From positions 186,001-250,000 of the forward strand of contig NZ_AP017315.1 of NCBI RefSeq assembly GCF_002355395.1: a DNA stretch of 64,000 bases, written 5' to 3'. Made by a program: the position numbers and the translations under genes. Below the pieces are notes generated by a model. The model saw only the letters and a list, made by a program, of their open reading frames with translations. It searched no databases and was not told the origin of the DNA. Every line of letters starts with the position of its first letter. Position 1 is the stretch's first letter. The stretch comes from Microcella alkaliphila. GTDB taxonomy: Bacteria > Actinomycetota > Actinomycetes > Actinomycetales > Microbacteriaceae. Below are positions 26,632-36,610 of this stretch, one piece after another.

Positions 26632-28017
26632 CTACACCCGCGGCATGTCGGCGAAGCGCGAGAGGTGGCCCTGAAAGGCGACCGTGATGGTGTCGGTCGG
26701 GCCGTTGCGGTGCTTCGCGACGATGAGGTCGGCCTCGCCGGGGCGGGCGCTCTCTTTGTCGTAGGCACTGTCGCGGTGCAGGAGGATCACCATGTCGGCG
26801 TCTTGCTCGAGCGACCCCGACTCGCGCAGGTCGCTGATCGCGGGCTTCTTGTCGGCGCGCTGCTCGGGCCCGCGGTTCAGCTGCGAGAGGGCGACGACCG
26901 GAACCTGCAGTTCTTTCGCCATCAGCTTCAGGGCCCGCGAGAACTCGCTGACCTCCTGCTGACGCGACTCGACGCGCTTGCCGCTGGTCATGAGCTGCAG
27001 GTAGTCGATCACGACCATTTTCAGCCCAACGGTCTGCTTCAGGCGCCGACACTTGGCGCGAATCTCGACGAGCGTCATGTTGGGGCTGTCATCGATGTAG
27101 AGCGGAGCGTCAGCGATGCGGCCGCGCGTGGCGGCGATCGCCGTCCAGTCGCGACCCTCGAGCGTTCCCTTGCGCATCGCGTGCAGGGGAATCGACGCCT
27201 CGGCGGACAGCAGGCGCATCGCGATCTCGCTGCGCCCCATCTCGAGCGAGAACACGATCGTCGGCTGCTGATGCTTGATGGCGGATGCGCGGGCCAGGTC
27301 GAGCGCGAGCGTCGACTTACCGAGTGCGGGTCGCGCCGCGATCAGGATGAGCTGTCCGCCGTGCAGGCCATTCGTCAGCTGATCGAGGTCGGCGAACCCC
27401 GTGGGCACCCCCGTCATCTTGCCGTCGAGGCCCTTCGCTGCCTCGATCTCGTCGATGGCTTCGCCGACCGCCTGCGTGAGCGGCACGTAGTCTTCGGACT
27501 GCGTGCCCCCGGCCACGCCGTAGATCTCGGCCTGTGCGTTGTTCACGAGGTCGGTGACCTCGCCCTCGGAGGCATAGCCCATCTGCACGATGCGGGTGCC
27601 GGCCTCGACGAGTCGACGCAACACGGCCTTCTCGGCCACCAGGGAGGCGTAGAAGCCAGCGTTGGCCGCGGTCGGCACGAGCCCGGTCAGGGTGTGCAGG
27701 TAGTCGGCGCCGCCGGCGCGGGTCAGGTTGCCGGTCTTCGTGAGTTCGTCGGCGACCGCGATGACGTCGGTGGGCTCGCCGTGTGAGTACAGCGACATGA
27801 CGGCGTCGAAGATGATCTCGTGCTTCGGCACGTAGAAGTCGATGCCGCGAACAACCTCGATCACGTCGGCGACGGCGTCTTTACTGAGCAACATGCCGCC
27901 GAGGGCGCTCTGCTCGGCAAGGAGGTCGTGCGGGGGAGTGCGCTCGGCGCGACGCTCACCCTCTCGACCATCACCCGCGCGCGGATCGATGGCGGACGAG
28001 ATGTGGGCAATCGACAC
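26632..28017 (-). CDS. dnaB: Replicative DNA helicase
   Basis: This 461-residue hexameric helicase unwinds DNA at the fork. The N-terminal domain (HDLLAEQSALGGMLLS) and the RecA-like domain are both present: Walker A ARPALGKST, Walker B MVVIDYLQLM, LSQLNRGPEQR and DLRESGSLEQDAD. There is no intein, although many actinobacterial dnaB genes carry one. The GTG at 28017, preceded by AGGAAGG, gives the usual N-terminus; the frame to 28083 adds a weak extension. It is read alone after the rplI operon, behind a 418-bp gap. Confidence 0.96.
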   Translation of the reverse strand: MSIAHISSAIDPRAGDGREGERRAERTPPHDLLAEQSALGGMLLSKDAVADVIEVVRGIDFYVPKHEIIFDAVMSLYSHGEPTDVIAVADELTKTGNLTRAGGADYLHTLTGLVPTAANAGFYASLVAEKAVLRRLVEAGTRIVQMGYASEGEVTDLVNNAQAEIYGVAGGTQSEDYVPLTQAVGEAIDEIEAAKGLDGKMTGVPTGFADLDQLTNGLHGGQLILIAARPALGKSTLALDLARASAIKHQQPTIVFSLEMGRSEIAMRLLSAEASIPLHAMRKGTLEGRDWTAIAATRGRIADAPLYIDDSPNMTLVEIRAKCRRLKQTVGLKMVVIDYLQLMTSGKRVESRQQEVSEFSRALKLMAKELQVPVVALSQLNRGPEQRADKKPAISDLRESGSLEQDADMVILLHRDSAYDKESARPGEADLIVAKHRNGPTDTITVAFQGHLSRFADMPRV

Positions 28018-28153
28018 GGAGGAGCCTTCCTGTTGGCGGGGTGCAACCTGTATACGCGCGAGCACCGACACACGCGTGAGCACACACGGCGAGGTCTCGG
28101 GGTCGACGACGGTTCACCCTAGGGACGCGTCGCTCCGCCCCTCAAATACCCCC

Positions 28154-28296
28154 TGTGGATAAACCTGGGGAAACCTGCGGACAACGCCCGCGCGTCGTGT
28201 GGGGAAAATGTGGAATGGCCTGTGGATGACAGCGGGGATAACCCACCTCAAATCCACTTGACCAGGCGTTTTCTTGTCCACACCGTGTGTGGAAAA
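28154..28296. promoter_or_regulatory. Cluster of DnaA-box-like sites upstream of dnaB
   Basis: TGTGGATAA at 28154-28162 is an exact reverse-complement DnaA box (TTATCCACA). TGTGGATGA at 28221-28229, TTGTCCACA at 28274-28282 and TGTGGAAAA at 28288-28296 each differ by one base. Four sites within 143 bp upstream of the helicase gene suggest DnaA control of dnaB, or titration of DnaA. Binding is an inference. Confidence 0.55.
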
Positions 28297-28381
28297 ACAG
28301 GCTTCAACCGCCACCTGAAGCTTGGCAGACGTGCGCGATTGCTGTGGAGGAATGTGCGCGAAAACTCTTGACAGGAGGCAC

Positions 28382-28418
28382 AAAAAAACGGTACCCGCGG
28401 CACAGGCCGCGGGTACCG
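28382..28418 (-). terminator. Intrinsic terminator of the rpsF-ssb-rpsR-rplI operon
   Basis: On the minus strand, perfect 12-bp GC-rich arms (core GGTACCCGCGG) around a 6-bp loop are followed at once by seven T residues. It lies 17 bp beyond the rplI stop. Confidence 0.9.
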
Positions 28419-28435
28419 CTCGGGGCGGAAAAGCC

Positions 28436-28897
28436 CTACTTCTTCTTCTTGTCGGCCACCACGTTCAGCGTGATGGTCGCCACGATCCCGTCGCGCAGCT
28501 TCAGGATCGCCTCGTGCGTGCCCACCGTCTTGATGGGAGCCACGAGCTCGACGAGGCGCTTGTCGATCGAGCCGATTCCGGCCTTCTCGACGGCGGCGGC
28601 CACGTCGCCGGTCTTCACCGAGCCGAACAGGCGACCTTCGGCGCCCGCCGTCACCGTGAGGGTGACAGGGTTCGCCTCGAGGCGCAGCTTGAGATCTTGA
28701 GCCTCCTCGATCGTGGCGTGCTCGCGCGCGGCGCGAGCGGCCTTGATCGACTCAACCTGCTTCTCGCCGCCGCGGCTCCACGCCACGGCGAAGCCCTGGG
28801 GGATGAGGTAGTTGCGGGCGTACCCGTTCTTGACCTCGACGACGTCACCGGCCGAGCCAAGGCCCGACACTTCCTGCGTGAGAATGAGCTTCGACAT
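28436..28897 (-). CDS. rplI: 50S ribosomal protein bL9
   Basis: This 153-residue protein starts with the classical bL9 N-terminal domain ([30 protein letters not shown] split by a conserved KNGYARNYL) linked by a long helix to a C-terminal rRNA-binding domain, and ends in a lysine tail. It is the last gene of the rpsF-ssb-rpsR-rplI operon, 9 bp after rpsR and before a strong terminator. Confidence 0.97.
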   Translation of the reverse strand: MSKLILTQEVSGLGSAGDVVEVKNGYARNYLIPQGFAVAWSRGGEKQVESIKAARAAREHATIEEAQDLKLRLEANPVTLTVTAGAEGRLFGSVKTGDVAAAVEKAGIGSIDKRLVELVAPIKTVGTHEAILKLRDGIVATITLNVVADKKKK

Positions 28898-28906
28898 CGT
28901 GACCCC

Positions 28907-29167
28907 TTAGCGTCCAGCGCCCGCGTACGGAAGCAGGGCCATTTCGCGGGCGTTCTTCACGGCCTTCGCGATCAGTCGCTGCTCCTGCACCGAGACACCG
29001 GTGATGCGGCGGGCGCGGATCTTGCCGCGCTCGGAGATGAACTTACGGAGAGTGGCGACGTCCTTGTAGTCGATGACGCCAACCTTGATCGCCTTTGCGG
29101 GGGCGGCGTTCTTCGCGCCCTTGCCGCCGCGAGGCTTGCGGCGGTCGCCGCTGCTCTTGCCAGCCAT
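28907..29167 (-). CDS. rpsR: 30S ribosomal protein bS18
   Basis: This 86-residue protein has the bS18 core [20 protein letters not shown] and [14 protein letters not shown], after a basic N-terminal tail. It pairs with bS6 in the ribosome and is encoded in the same operon. Actinobacteria often carry two rpsR copies, one zinc-binding; no CxxC cysteines are present, so this is the zinc-free form. Confidence 0.97.
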   Translation of the reverse strand: MAGKSSGDRRKPRGGKGAKNAAPAKAIKVGVIDYKDVATLRKFISERGKIRARRITGVSVQEQRLIAKAVKNAREMALLPYAGAGR

Positions 29168-29220
29168 TGTGGTTGTCCTTTACCTGTAGATCTGAGTGAT
29201 GTGGATCCGGGCGTGCCGGA

Positions 29221-29760
29221 TCAGAACGGAGTGTCGTCCGAGTACGAGCCCGGCGTGTTCCAGACGTCGCCACCGGAGGCCGCGCCTCCGCCAGCGCCGC
29301 CCGAGTTCTGCGACGACTGCGCGCCCCAGGGCTCGTCGGTCATCGCGGCAGCGCCACGGTTTCCGCCGCCCATCTGGCCCGCGCCTCCGCCGCCACCCGA
29401 CGAACGGGTGACCTGGGCGGTCGCGTAGCGCAAGCTCGGGCCGATCTCGTCGATGTCGAGCTCGATCGTCGTGCGCTTCTCGCCTTCCTTGGTCTCGTAG
29501 GAACGCTGCCTGAGGCGTCCCTGCGCGACCACGCGCATCCCCTTCGTCAGCGACGAGGCGACGTGCTCGGCGAAGTCGCGCCACACGCTCGCGCGGAGGA
29601 ACAGCGCTTCGCCGTCCTTCCACTCGTTCGACTGACGGTCGTAGGTGCGCGGCGTCGAGGCGATGGTGAAGTTCGCCACCGCGAGGCCGTTCTGGGTGTA
29701 CCGCAGCTCCGGGTCGGCGGTCAGGTTGCCGACCACGGTGATGACGGTTTCGCCGGCCAC
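29221..29760 (-). CDS. ssb: Single-stranded DNA-binding protein
   Basis: This 179-residue SSB has an OB-fold ([48 protein letters not shown]), a glycine-rich linker, and an acidic tip ending DDTPF that docks replication and repair proteins. GTG at 29760 is the start, with GGAG overlapping the end of rpsF; the frame to 29853 is inside rpsF. It lies between rpsF and rpsR as is usual in bacteria. Confidence 0.95.
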   Translation of the reverse strand: MAGETVITVVGNLTADPELRYTQNGLAVANFTIASTPRTYDRQSNEWKDGEALFLRASVWRDFAEHVASSLTKGMRVVAQGRLRQRSYETKEGEKRTTIELDIDEIGPSLRYATAQVTRSSGGGGGAGQMGGGNRGAAAMTDEPWGAQSSQNSGGAGGGAASGGDVWNTPGSYSDDTPF

Positions 29761-29764
29761 GGGC

Positions 29765-30127
29765 TTACTCCGCGGCCTTTGCGGCGGCGCGCTCGGCCTT
29801 GGCGTCGGCTTCTGCCTTCGCGGCCGCGAGGTTCGCGATCGCTTCCTCGGCACGCAGCACCTTCGTGCGCATGACCGCCTCGCTGAGCTTCAGCTGGCGG
29901 TCGAGCTCAACGGTGGCTTCTGACGTGGCGGTGAAGTTGACGACGGCGTAGATGCCCTCGCTCTTCTTGTTGATCTCGTAGGCAAGACGGCGCTTGCCCC
30001 AGATGTCGACGTTCTCGATGGAACCACCGGCGTTGCGAACAACACCGAGGAACTTGTCGAGGCTCGGAGCGACGGTGCGCTCGTCGATCTCGGGGTCGAG
30101 AATGACCATCAATTCGTACTGATGCAT
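29765..30127 (-). CDS. rpsF: 30S ribosomal protein bS6
   Basis: This 120-residue protein has the bS6 sequence [16 protein letters not shown] and [16 protein letters not shown], plus an alanine- and lysine-rich C-terminal extension common in actinobacteria. It begins the rpsF-ssb-rpsR-rplI operon, with GGAGGTGG-like sequence upstream. The promoter lies in the 133-bp gap up to cca. Confidence 0.97.
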   Translation of the reverse strand: MHQYELMVILDPEIDERTVAPSLDKFLGVVRNAGGSIENVDIWGKRRLAYEINKKSEGIYAVVNFTATSEATVELDRQLKLSEAVMRTKVLRAEEAIANLAAAKAEADAKAERAAAKAAE

Positions 30128-30260
30128 GACTCACCCACCTCCTTCGGACTCGAACGGCTGCAGACGGTCTGCAGCAGGAGGGTTATGGCATCACGTGCCG
30201 GCGCGCGAGTGCACGCAGACAACCGTGACAGCGTAGTCGATCAGGGATGCTCGCCGCCAC

Positions 30261-31703
30261 TCAGCGGGAATCGTCACCGCGCGCGCTCCACCAGTCGCGC
30301 AACCGCTGCTCGGCCACGTCGGCCGCGAGCGGGCCTTCGTCGAGCCGCACCTCGAGCAGGTAGCGGTACGCCGCCCCCACCTCGGGCCCCGGACGAAGCC
30401 CCAGGATCCGCATGATCTGCTCGCCGTCGAGGTCGGGCCGAATGGCCGCGAGCTCCTCCTGTTCGGCGAGCTCGACGATGCGCTGCTCGAGCTCGTCGTA
30501 GGCATTCTTCAGCCGGGCGGCTTTGCGCTTGTTGCGCGTGGTCACGTCGGCGCGCGTGAGGATGTGAAGGCGCTCGATCACGGGCCCGGCGTCACGGACG
30601 TAACGCCGCACTCCTGAGTCGGTCCAGGGCGCGTCGGCGTAGCCGAAGAAGCGCAGGTGCAACTCGATGAGACGCGCGACCGCGGTGATCGTGTCCTTGT
30701 CGAAGCGCAACGCGGTCAGGCGTTTTTTCGCCATCTTCGCGCCGACGACGTCGTGATGATGGAAGGTGACGGCGCCGTTCGGCTCGATCTTGCGCGTTGC
30801 CGGCTTGCCGATGTCGTGGAGCAGCGCCGCAAGCCGAAGAATCGTGTCGGCCGGCGCATCCTTCTCACCCCGCGCCTGTTCGAGATCGATGGCCTGTTCG
30901 AGCACCGTCAGAGAGTGCTCGTAGACGTCTTTGTGGTGCGCGTGCTCGTCGATCTCGAGCCGCAGCGCAGGCAGTTCCGGTAGCACGTAGTCGGCAAGGC
31001 CCGTTGCGACGAGCAGCTCGAGTCCGCGGCGCGGTGACGCCGTCGCGAGAAGCTTCACGAGCTCGTCGCGGATGCGCTCGGCCGAGATGATCTCGAGCCG
31101 GCCCCGCATCGCCGTCATCGCCTGGAGCGCCGCCTCGTCGATCGTCACACCCAGCTGCGCGGCGAAGCGCACGCCGCGCAGCATGCGCAGGGGGTCGTCG
31201 CCGAAGGAGCGTTCTGGAGTGGTGGGGGTGACGAGCAGCCCCGCGACGAGGTGGTCGAAGCCACCGGTGGGGTCAACCAGCTCGAGCTGCGGAAGGCGCA
31301 GGGCGAGCGCATTGATGGTGAAGTCGCGACGCAGCAGGTCGCCCTCGAGCGTGTCGCCGAAAGCCACCTCGGGCTTGCGGCTCGAGGGGTCGTATTCGTC
31401 CGCGCGGTAGGTGGTGATCTCCACCGTGTCATCGCCGATGCGTGCGCCGATCGTGCCGAAGTCGCGGCCGATGTCCCAGTGGGCATCGACGACGGGTCGA
31501 ATGATGCGAATGATGTCGTCGGGTCGCGCCGACGTCGCCAAGTCGAGGTCGTGCACGCCACGACCGAGGAAGGCGTCGCGCACGGGACCGCCGACCAGTG
31601 CAAGCTCGTGACCGGCCGCAGCGAAGCGCTGGGCAAGGGTGGCCAGGGGTTCGGCGGCGGCGAGCTCGCGCAGTCGGCTGACGGCCTGGGCCACGCTCTC
31701 CAT
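30261..31703 (-). CDS. cca: CCA tRNA nucleotidyltransferase with HD domain
   Basis: This 480-residue enzyme adds or repairs the 3' CCA of tRNAs. The nucleotidyltransferase core is LALVGGPVRDAFLG followed by the metal-binding HDLDLATSAR (DxD), then RRDFTINALAL and DPLRMLRGVRFAAQLG. A C-terminal HD domain (LAALLHDIGKPATRK) may give phosphohydrolase activity. It is divergent from the DUF6049 gene with 58 bp between. Confidence 0.95.
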   Translation of the reverse strand: MESVAQAVSRLRELAAAEPLATLAQRFAAAGHELALVGGPVRDAFLGRGVHDLDLATSARPDDIIRIIRPVVDAHWDIGRDFGTIGARIGDDTVEITTYRADEYDPSSRKPEVAFGDTLEGDLLRRDFTINALALRLPQLELVDPTGGFDHLVAGLLVTPTTPERSFGDDPLRMLRGVRFAAQLGVTIDEAALQAMTAMRGRLEIISAERIRDELVKLLATASPRRGLELLVATGLADYVLPELPALRLEIDEHAHHKDVYEHSLTVLEQAIDLEQARGEKDAPADTILRLAALLHDIGKPATRKIEPNGAVTFHHHDVVGAKMAKKRLTALRFDKDTITAVARLIELHLRFFGYADAPWTDSGVRRYVRDAGPVIERLHILTRADVTTRNKRKAARLKNAYDELEQRIVELAEQEELAAIRPDLDGEQIMRILGLRPGPEVGAAYRYLLEVRLDEGPLAADVAEQRLRDWWSARGDDSR

Positions 31704-31761
31704 AGTCCCCAGAGTCTAGACTTCCCGTCATGGTCGGGCTGCGGGCGTCGAAGGTTCTGGC

Positions 31762-33807
31762 GTGCCCAGGCTGAGCGGCCGCCGGGTCGCCGGGGCCGCC
31801 GTCGCCCTCTCGCTCGCGGTGGGCCCACTCGTCGCACCGTCCACCACGACCACCGCCGACGTCGCGACCAGCACGATCACGGTCGTCGCGGCGCCTGCCG
31901 ACGCGGGGGTGCTGCGCGACGACGCCGACCTGGAGGTTCGCGTCACAGTGACGAACGGCACTGCCGAGCCCATTGCGGGCGCGACGGCGCGACTGCACCT
32001 GACGCTCGAACCACTCATCGACCAGTCCGCCGTGCGCGGATGGCTGCGCGACGACGACCCCCCGACCGGACCGATTGTCGCCACCACCCCGCTCGTCACG
32101 ATCGCGCCCGGTGCGACCGTCGTCGCCTCGCTGACGGTGCCCGCCGACGACATCGACCTCGACGAGCGCTTTGGCGTGCGGGCTGCCGGCGTGTCGGTGA
32201 GTTCAGCAGAGGGCGCGGCGCTCGCCCACGACCGCACCGCCATCGTCGGGCAGCCGGCAGGCACCACCGCGGCGGGCTCCGGCATCGCCGTCATCGCGCC
32301 GCTCACCGCACCGGATGAACGAGGTCGCTTCCTCGACGCCGACCAGCTGACCGCCCTCACCGCCCCTAACGGACGGCTGACGCGCACGCTGGACACGGCG
32401 CTCGGCGGGGGGGTCGCGCTGGGTGTCGACCCGCGCATCCTCGCCTCGATCCGTGTGCTCGGCGAGGCAGCTCCGGCGAGCGCCACGGCCTGGCTCGCCA
32501 GGCTTGCCGATTCGGGACTCGAAACCTTCGCTCTGCGCTGGTCGGATGCCGACCCGCTGGCCGCCGTCGGAACGTTGGAGGTGGCAAGCCCGCCGACGCT
32601 CGGCGCCGGCTCCGTCGTGCTGGGTGACGACGGTGAGCCAACCGCGACCCTCGACGAGCTGACGAACTGGCCACACGCCCTGACCGGGTGGGTCTGGCCC
32701 GCCGACGGGAGCCTCGGGGCCGACGCCATCGATCCGCTCGAGACAGAGGGCGCGCGCGTCGTGCTCGCCCGCGCAACCGACGTGGACGGCGGGGCAGGCG
32801 TCGCCAGGCCGATCACCGAGTCGCTACGCACCGTGGTGGCCGACGACCTCACGACCGACGCGGTGCGGGCGGTCGCCGCATCGACGAGCACTCAGGTGCG
32901 TCGCGCCGCCGTCGCCGAACTGAGCGCGTTGCTCGCGAGCGCGTCCGCCTCCGCGACGCCGCTCGTCGGCATTGCCGACCGCACCGCTGCGCCGAGCGCG
33001 CAAGTCGGTCTCTTGCTCGACGAGCTCACGGCACTGCCGTGGGCGCGGTCGGCCTCTCTCGCACCCGTCACGGGTGCGGGAGCGAACGGGCAGCCCACGT
33101 CGCTGGCGGCCGACAGCACCACCCCGTCGACGCCCGCGCTTGACGCCCTGCTCGAACTCGAGCGCGGCGACGCCGAGTTTGCCCGCATCGCTCTTGACGC
33201 AGGGCCACTGCTCGCCGACCGTCGACTCGATCTGCTCGACGCCCTCGCGCTTGGGGGCGAGAGCGCCGCGGCCGGGGAGGGCCGCTACCGCGGCCAGTCG
33301 GATCGGCTGCGCTCGGCCGTGCAGGTCGTTGAGAGCAACACCATCACGCTATTCGCCGACCGCACGTCGCTGCCCGTCACCGTGCAGAACAGCCTTCCCG
33401 TGGCCGTGCGCGTCTTCGTGCGGGTCGAAGCCGCAACCGGTCAGCTACGCGTCGAGGATCAGCGCGTCGAGACGATCGTGGAGGCGAATTCGCAGGTGCG
33501 CGCGCTCGTTCCCGTGCAATCCCTTGTCAACGGAGACGTCGACATCCGCGTATCGTTGCGCGCCGAGGACGGCGCGGTGATCGGCAACCCGATCGGTGTG
33601 GGGCTCAACCTGCAGGCGGGGTGGGAGACCGCCGGTACCATCGCGATCGGGGGCATCATCGCCCTGCTCTTTGCCGTCGGCCTCGTGCGCGACATCCGGC
33701 GCCGTCGGCAGACGCGCGCCGACCGCGGAGCGGCACCAGACACCGACGACGCCTCCGCACCGGAGCTGACCGGCCCCCCTGACACGACCGAGACGAGCAC
33801 GCGTTGA
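31762..33807 (+). CDS. DUF6049 family secreted/membrane protein
   Basis: This 681-residue protein, from a GTG with GAAGG upstream, has an N-terminal signal segment (VALSLAVGPLVAPS), a long extracytoplasmic part, and one C-terminal transmembrane helix (TIAIGGIIALLFAVGLV) with a basic tail. It matches the DUF6049 proteins that sit immediately before murJ in actinobacteria. Its stop overlaps the murJ start, suggesting a linked role in envelope assembly. No catalytic motif is evident. Confidence 0.85.
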   Translation: MPRLSGRRVAGAAVALSLAVGPLVAPSTTTTADVATSTITVVAAPADAGVLRDDADLEVRVTVTNGTAEPIAGATARLHLTLEPLIDQSAVRGWLRDDDPPTGPIVATTPLVTIAPGATVVASLTVPADDIDLDERFGVRAAGVSVSSAEGAALAHDRTAIVGQPAGTTAAGSGIAVIAPLTAPDERGRFLDADQLTALTAPNGRLTRTLDTALGGGVALGVDPRILASIRVLGEAAPASATAWLARLADSGLETFALRWSDADPLAAVGTLEVASPPTLGAGSVVLGDDGEPTATLDELTNWPHALTGWVWPADGSLGADAIDPLETEGARVVLARATDVDGGAGVARPITESLRTVVADDLTTDAVRAVAASTSTQVRRAAVAELSALLASASASATPLVGIADRTAAPSAQVGLLLDELTALPWARSASLAPVTGAGANGQPTSLAADSTTPSTPALDALLELERGDAEFARIALDAGPLLADRRLDLLDALALGGESAAAGEGRYRGQSDRLRSAVQVVESNTITLFADRTSLPVTVQNSLPVAVRVFVRVEAATGQLRVEDQRVETIVEANSQVRALVPVQSLVNGDVDIRVSLRAEDGAVIGNPIGVGLNLQAGWETAGTIAIGGIIALLFAVGLVRDIRRRRQTRADRGAAPDTDDASAPELTGPPDTTETSTR

Positions 33808-35471
33808 GTTCTGGCCCCGCCGCGACCCCGGCCCCCGAGGGCGACGGTCGACGCGACTCGATCGGCCGCGCGAGCTTGTTCCTCGCGTCGGGGACGATCG
33901 TGTCGCGCATCCTCGGATTCGTCTCCGCGATCATCCTCGCCCAGGTGGTCGGCACGTCCGGCGCCGGCGACGCCTTCGCGCTCGCCACGACGCTGCCGAA
34001 CAACATCTACGCGATCATCGCCGGCGGCATCCTGACGGCCGTCTTGGTGCCGCAGATCGTCAAGGCCAGCACCGACCCCGACGGGGGCACGCGCTACGTC
34101 AACAAGATCATCACGCTCGGCTTCGTCGTCTTCCTCGCCGTCGCCGTCGTCGCCACCGTCAGCGCGCCACTGCTGGTGGCACTGTACGCCGAGCAGGCCG
34201 GCGACGGCTCGCGCGGCTTCTCGCCCGAGATCATGGCTCTCGCCACCGCGCTCGCGTACTGGTGCTTGCCGCAGGTGCTGTTCTTCGCCCTGTACAGCCT
34301 GCTCGGGGAGGTGCTGAACGCGCGGAAGGTGTTCGGCCCCTACACGTGGGCTCCCGTGGTCAACAACATCGTCATGATCGCCGGCCTGCTGACCTTCGCG
34401 TGGATCTTCTCGGGCGATGTCAGCGACGCGAGCGTATGGACGCCCGACATGGTGGCCCTGCTCGGTGGCGCATCGACTCTCGGCATCGCGGCGCAGGCGT
34501 TCGTCCTGTTCCTGTTCTGGCGTCGGGCCGGGCTCCGCTACCGCCCCGACTTCCAGTGGCGGGGCGTGGGGCTCGCACAGACGGGCAAGGCGGCCGGCTG
34601 GGTGTTCGGCATGATCCTCGTCACGCAGCTCGCCGGCATCATCCACAACCGTGTCGCCTCGCTCGCGGCCGACGACGGGGAACCGTCGCTGGCCGTGTTG
34701 CGTTTCGCCTGGCTGATCTTCATCCTGCCGCACTCGATCGTGACGGTCTCACTCGGCACTGCCTACTTCACCCGGATGAGCGGCCACGCCCGTGACGGAC
34801 GCCGCGACCTGCTGCGCGACGACATCGGGGCCAGCCTGCGCACGATCACGATGATCATGATGCTGGCCACGATCGGTCTCGCGGTCGTCTCCGGGCCCTT
34901 CTCACGCATTTTCAGCAGTGACCCGGTGCTCGTGGAGGGCATGGCGCGCGTCCTCGTCGCGTTCGTCATCGGGCTCATCCCGTTCTCGACCCTGTTCATC
35001 ACCCAGCGCGTGTTCTACGCGCTCGATGACACGCGCACGCCGTTCTTCATCCAACTGGCGCAGTCCGGCATCTTTGTGGCGCTCGCTCTTGTCGTCGCGA
35101 CGATGCCGAGCCCGTGGATCGCGCCCGGGATCGCGCTCGTCACCACCATCGCGGGTACCGCCCAGACCCTGATCTCGTTGGCAATATTGCGCAGGCGCCT
35201 CGGCGGTATCGGGATGCGCCTGACCGCCCAGCGCACCGGCCTCTTCGCGCTGGCCGCCATTCCGGCCAGCGCCGTCGGGCTCGCCCTGGCCGTCACGATG
35301 GGCGCATTCGACGGGGGAGCGGCCCGTGAGAACGTGGGCGCCGCGATCGTCACCATGATCGCGATCGGCGGAGCCATGACGGTCACCTACGCGGGTGCGC
35401 TCTCCGTGCTGCGCGTTCCCGAGTTCACCGCGCTCGTCGACCCCGTCGCCAAGCGCCTGCGCCGGCGGTGA
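33804..35471 (+). CDS. murJ: Lipid II flippase MurJ
   Basis: This 555-residue membrane protein has about 14 helices and the MOP-superfamily hallmarks of MurJ: ASGTIVSRILGFV near the start, LPNNIYAIIAGGILTAVLVPQIV, and the LNARKVFGPYTWAPVVNN segment. It moves lipid-linked peptidoglycan precursor across the membrane. It starts with TTG inside the previous stop codon. The large intracellular pseudokinase domain of mycobacterial MviN is absent. Confidence 0.93.
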   Translation: MSSGPAATPAPEGDGRRDSIGRASLFLASGTIVSRILGFVSAIILAQVVGTSGAGDAFALATTLPNNIYAIIAGGILTAVLVPQIVKASTDPDGGTRYVNKIITLGFVVFLAVAVVATVSAPLLVALYAEQAGDGSRGFSPEIMALATALAYWCLPQVLFFALYSLLGEVLNARKVFGPYTWAPVVNNIVMIAGLLTFAWIFSGDVSDASVWTPDMVALLGGASTLGIAAQAFVLFLFWRRAGLRYRPDFQWRGVGLAQTGKAAGWVFGMILVTQLAGIIHNRVASLAADDGEPSLAVLRFAWLIFILPHSIVTVSLGTAYFTRMSGHARDGRRDLLRDDIGASLRTITMIMMLATIGLAVVSGPFSRIFSSDPVLVEGMARVLVAFVIGLIPFSTLFITQRVFYALDDTRTPFFIQLAQSGIFVALALVVATMPSPWIAPGIALVTTIAGTAQTLISLAILRRRLGGIGMRLTAQRTGLFALAAIPASAVGLALAVTMGAFDGGAARENVGAAIVTMIAIGGAMTVTYAGALSVLRVPEFTALVDPVAKRLRRR

Positions 35472-35596
35472 ACAGTCGGTGACGGGAATGACCATCCCCT
35501 GAACAGCAGCCCGAGCCGGAATACCCGCGACCTAGACTGGGTTTGCCCTTCCATAGGCGCGAATACCGCGCCCATTCGCCAACGAACGGAGGCTCC

Positions 35597-36562
35597 ATGC
35601 GACAGGTCATCATCATCGGCTCCGGCCCCGCCGGCTACACGGCCGCCATCTACGCTGCCCGTGCCAACCTCTCGCCGCTCGTCATCGCCAGCTCGGTCGA
35701 GTTCGGCGGCGAGCTCATGAAAACCACGGACGTCGAGAACTTCCCCGGCTTCCCCGAGGGCGTCATGGGGCCCGACCTGATGACGAAGATGCAGCAGCAG
35801 GCCGAGCGCTTCGGCGCCGAAATCGTCTACGACGATGTCACCTCCCTCGAGCTCGACGGCCCGGTCAAGGCGGTCACGCTCGGTAACGGCGACCGTCACG
35901 AGGCGCTCGCGGTCATCTACGCGACCGGCTCGGCGTACCGCAAGCTCGGGCTGCCCGACGAAGACCGCCTCTCGGGCTACGGCGTCTCGTGGTGCGCCAC
36001 CTGCGATGGCGCGTTCTTCCGCCAGAAGACCGTCGCGGTCGTCGGCGGCGGTGACTCCGCGATGGAAGAAGCGACGTTCCTCACGCGCTTCGCCGACAAG
36101 GTGTACCTGATCCACCGCAGCGAGACCTTCCGGGCATCCCCCGCGATGCTCGACCGTGCGAAGGCCGACCCGAAGATCGAATTTGTTACCAACGCGTCGG
36201 TCGCGCACATCTACGGCGGCGAGCTCGTCACGGGCGTGGGTCTCGTCGACACGGTCACCGGCAACGAGCGCACGCTGGATGTGAGCGGCCTGTTCATCGC
36301 GATCGGCGCCGACCCCCGCACGCACCTCGTGCACGGGATGCTCGACCTCACCGAGCAGGGAACGATCGCTGTCGAGGGCCGCAGCTCCCGCACCTCGCTC
36401 CCGGGCGTATTCGCAGCCGGTGACGTGGTTGACCCCACCTACAAGCAGGCCATCACAGCCGCCGGCAGCGGCTGCGCCGCCGCCCTGGACGCCCAGCACT
36501 ACCTCGAAGGCCTCAGCGACGATGTTCGCCAGGGCGCGAACGCAGAAACCGTCAGCGCCTAG
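35597..36562 (+). CDS. trxB: Thioredoxin reductase
   Basis: This 321-residue FAD- and NADPH-binding enzyme has IIIGSGPAGYTAAIYA, the redox pair in SWCATCDGAFF (Cys133, Cys136), VVGGGDSAMEEA for NADPH, and FAAGDVVDPTYKQ. It reduces the adjacent thioredoxin. ATG 35597 has GGAGG upstream. trxA follows after 48 bp. Confidence 0.97.
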   Translation: MRQVIIIGSGPAGYTAAIYAARANLSPLVIASSVEFGGELMKTTDVENFPGFPEGVMGPDLMTKMQQQAERFGAEIVYDDVTSLELDGPVKAVTLGNGDRHEALAVIYATGSAYRKLGLPDEDRLSGYGVSWCATCDGAFFRQKTVAVVGGGDSAMEEATFLTRFADKVYLIHRSETFRASPAMLDRAKADPKIEFVTNASVAHIYGGELVTGVGLVDTVTGNERTLDVSGLFIAIGADPRTHLVHGMLDLTEQGTIAVEGRSSRTSLPGVFAAGDVVDPTYKQAITAAGSGCAAALDAQHYLEGLSDDVRQGANAETVSA

Positions 36563-36610
36563 CCCGGTCGCCTTCGAGCATCCGACCTTTTCGAAAGAAG
36601 GAGAGCAGTT

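Larger units (their letters stand above)
28018..28435. promoter_or_regulatory. dnaB upstream region
   Basis: This 418-bp gene-free stretch lies between the rplI operon end and dnaB. It holds the rplI terminator (28382-28418), a cluster of DnaA-box-like sites (28154-28296), and presumably the dnaB promoter. I see no small gene with a convincing ribosome site. Confidence 0.6.

Noticed and set aside
26632..28017. Intein in dnaB
   Set aside because: The helicase motifs are continuous and the length is normal.
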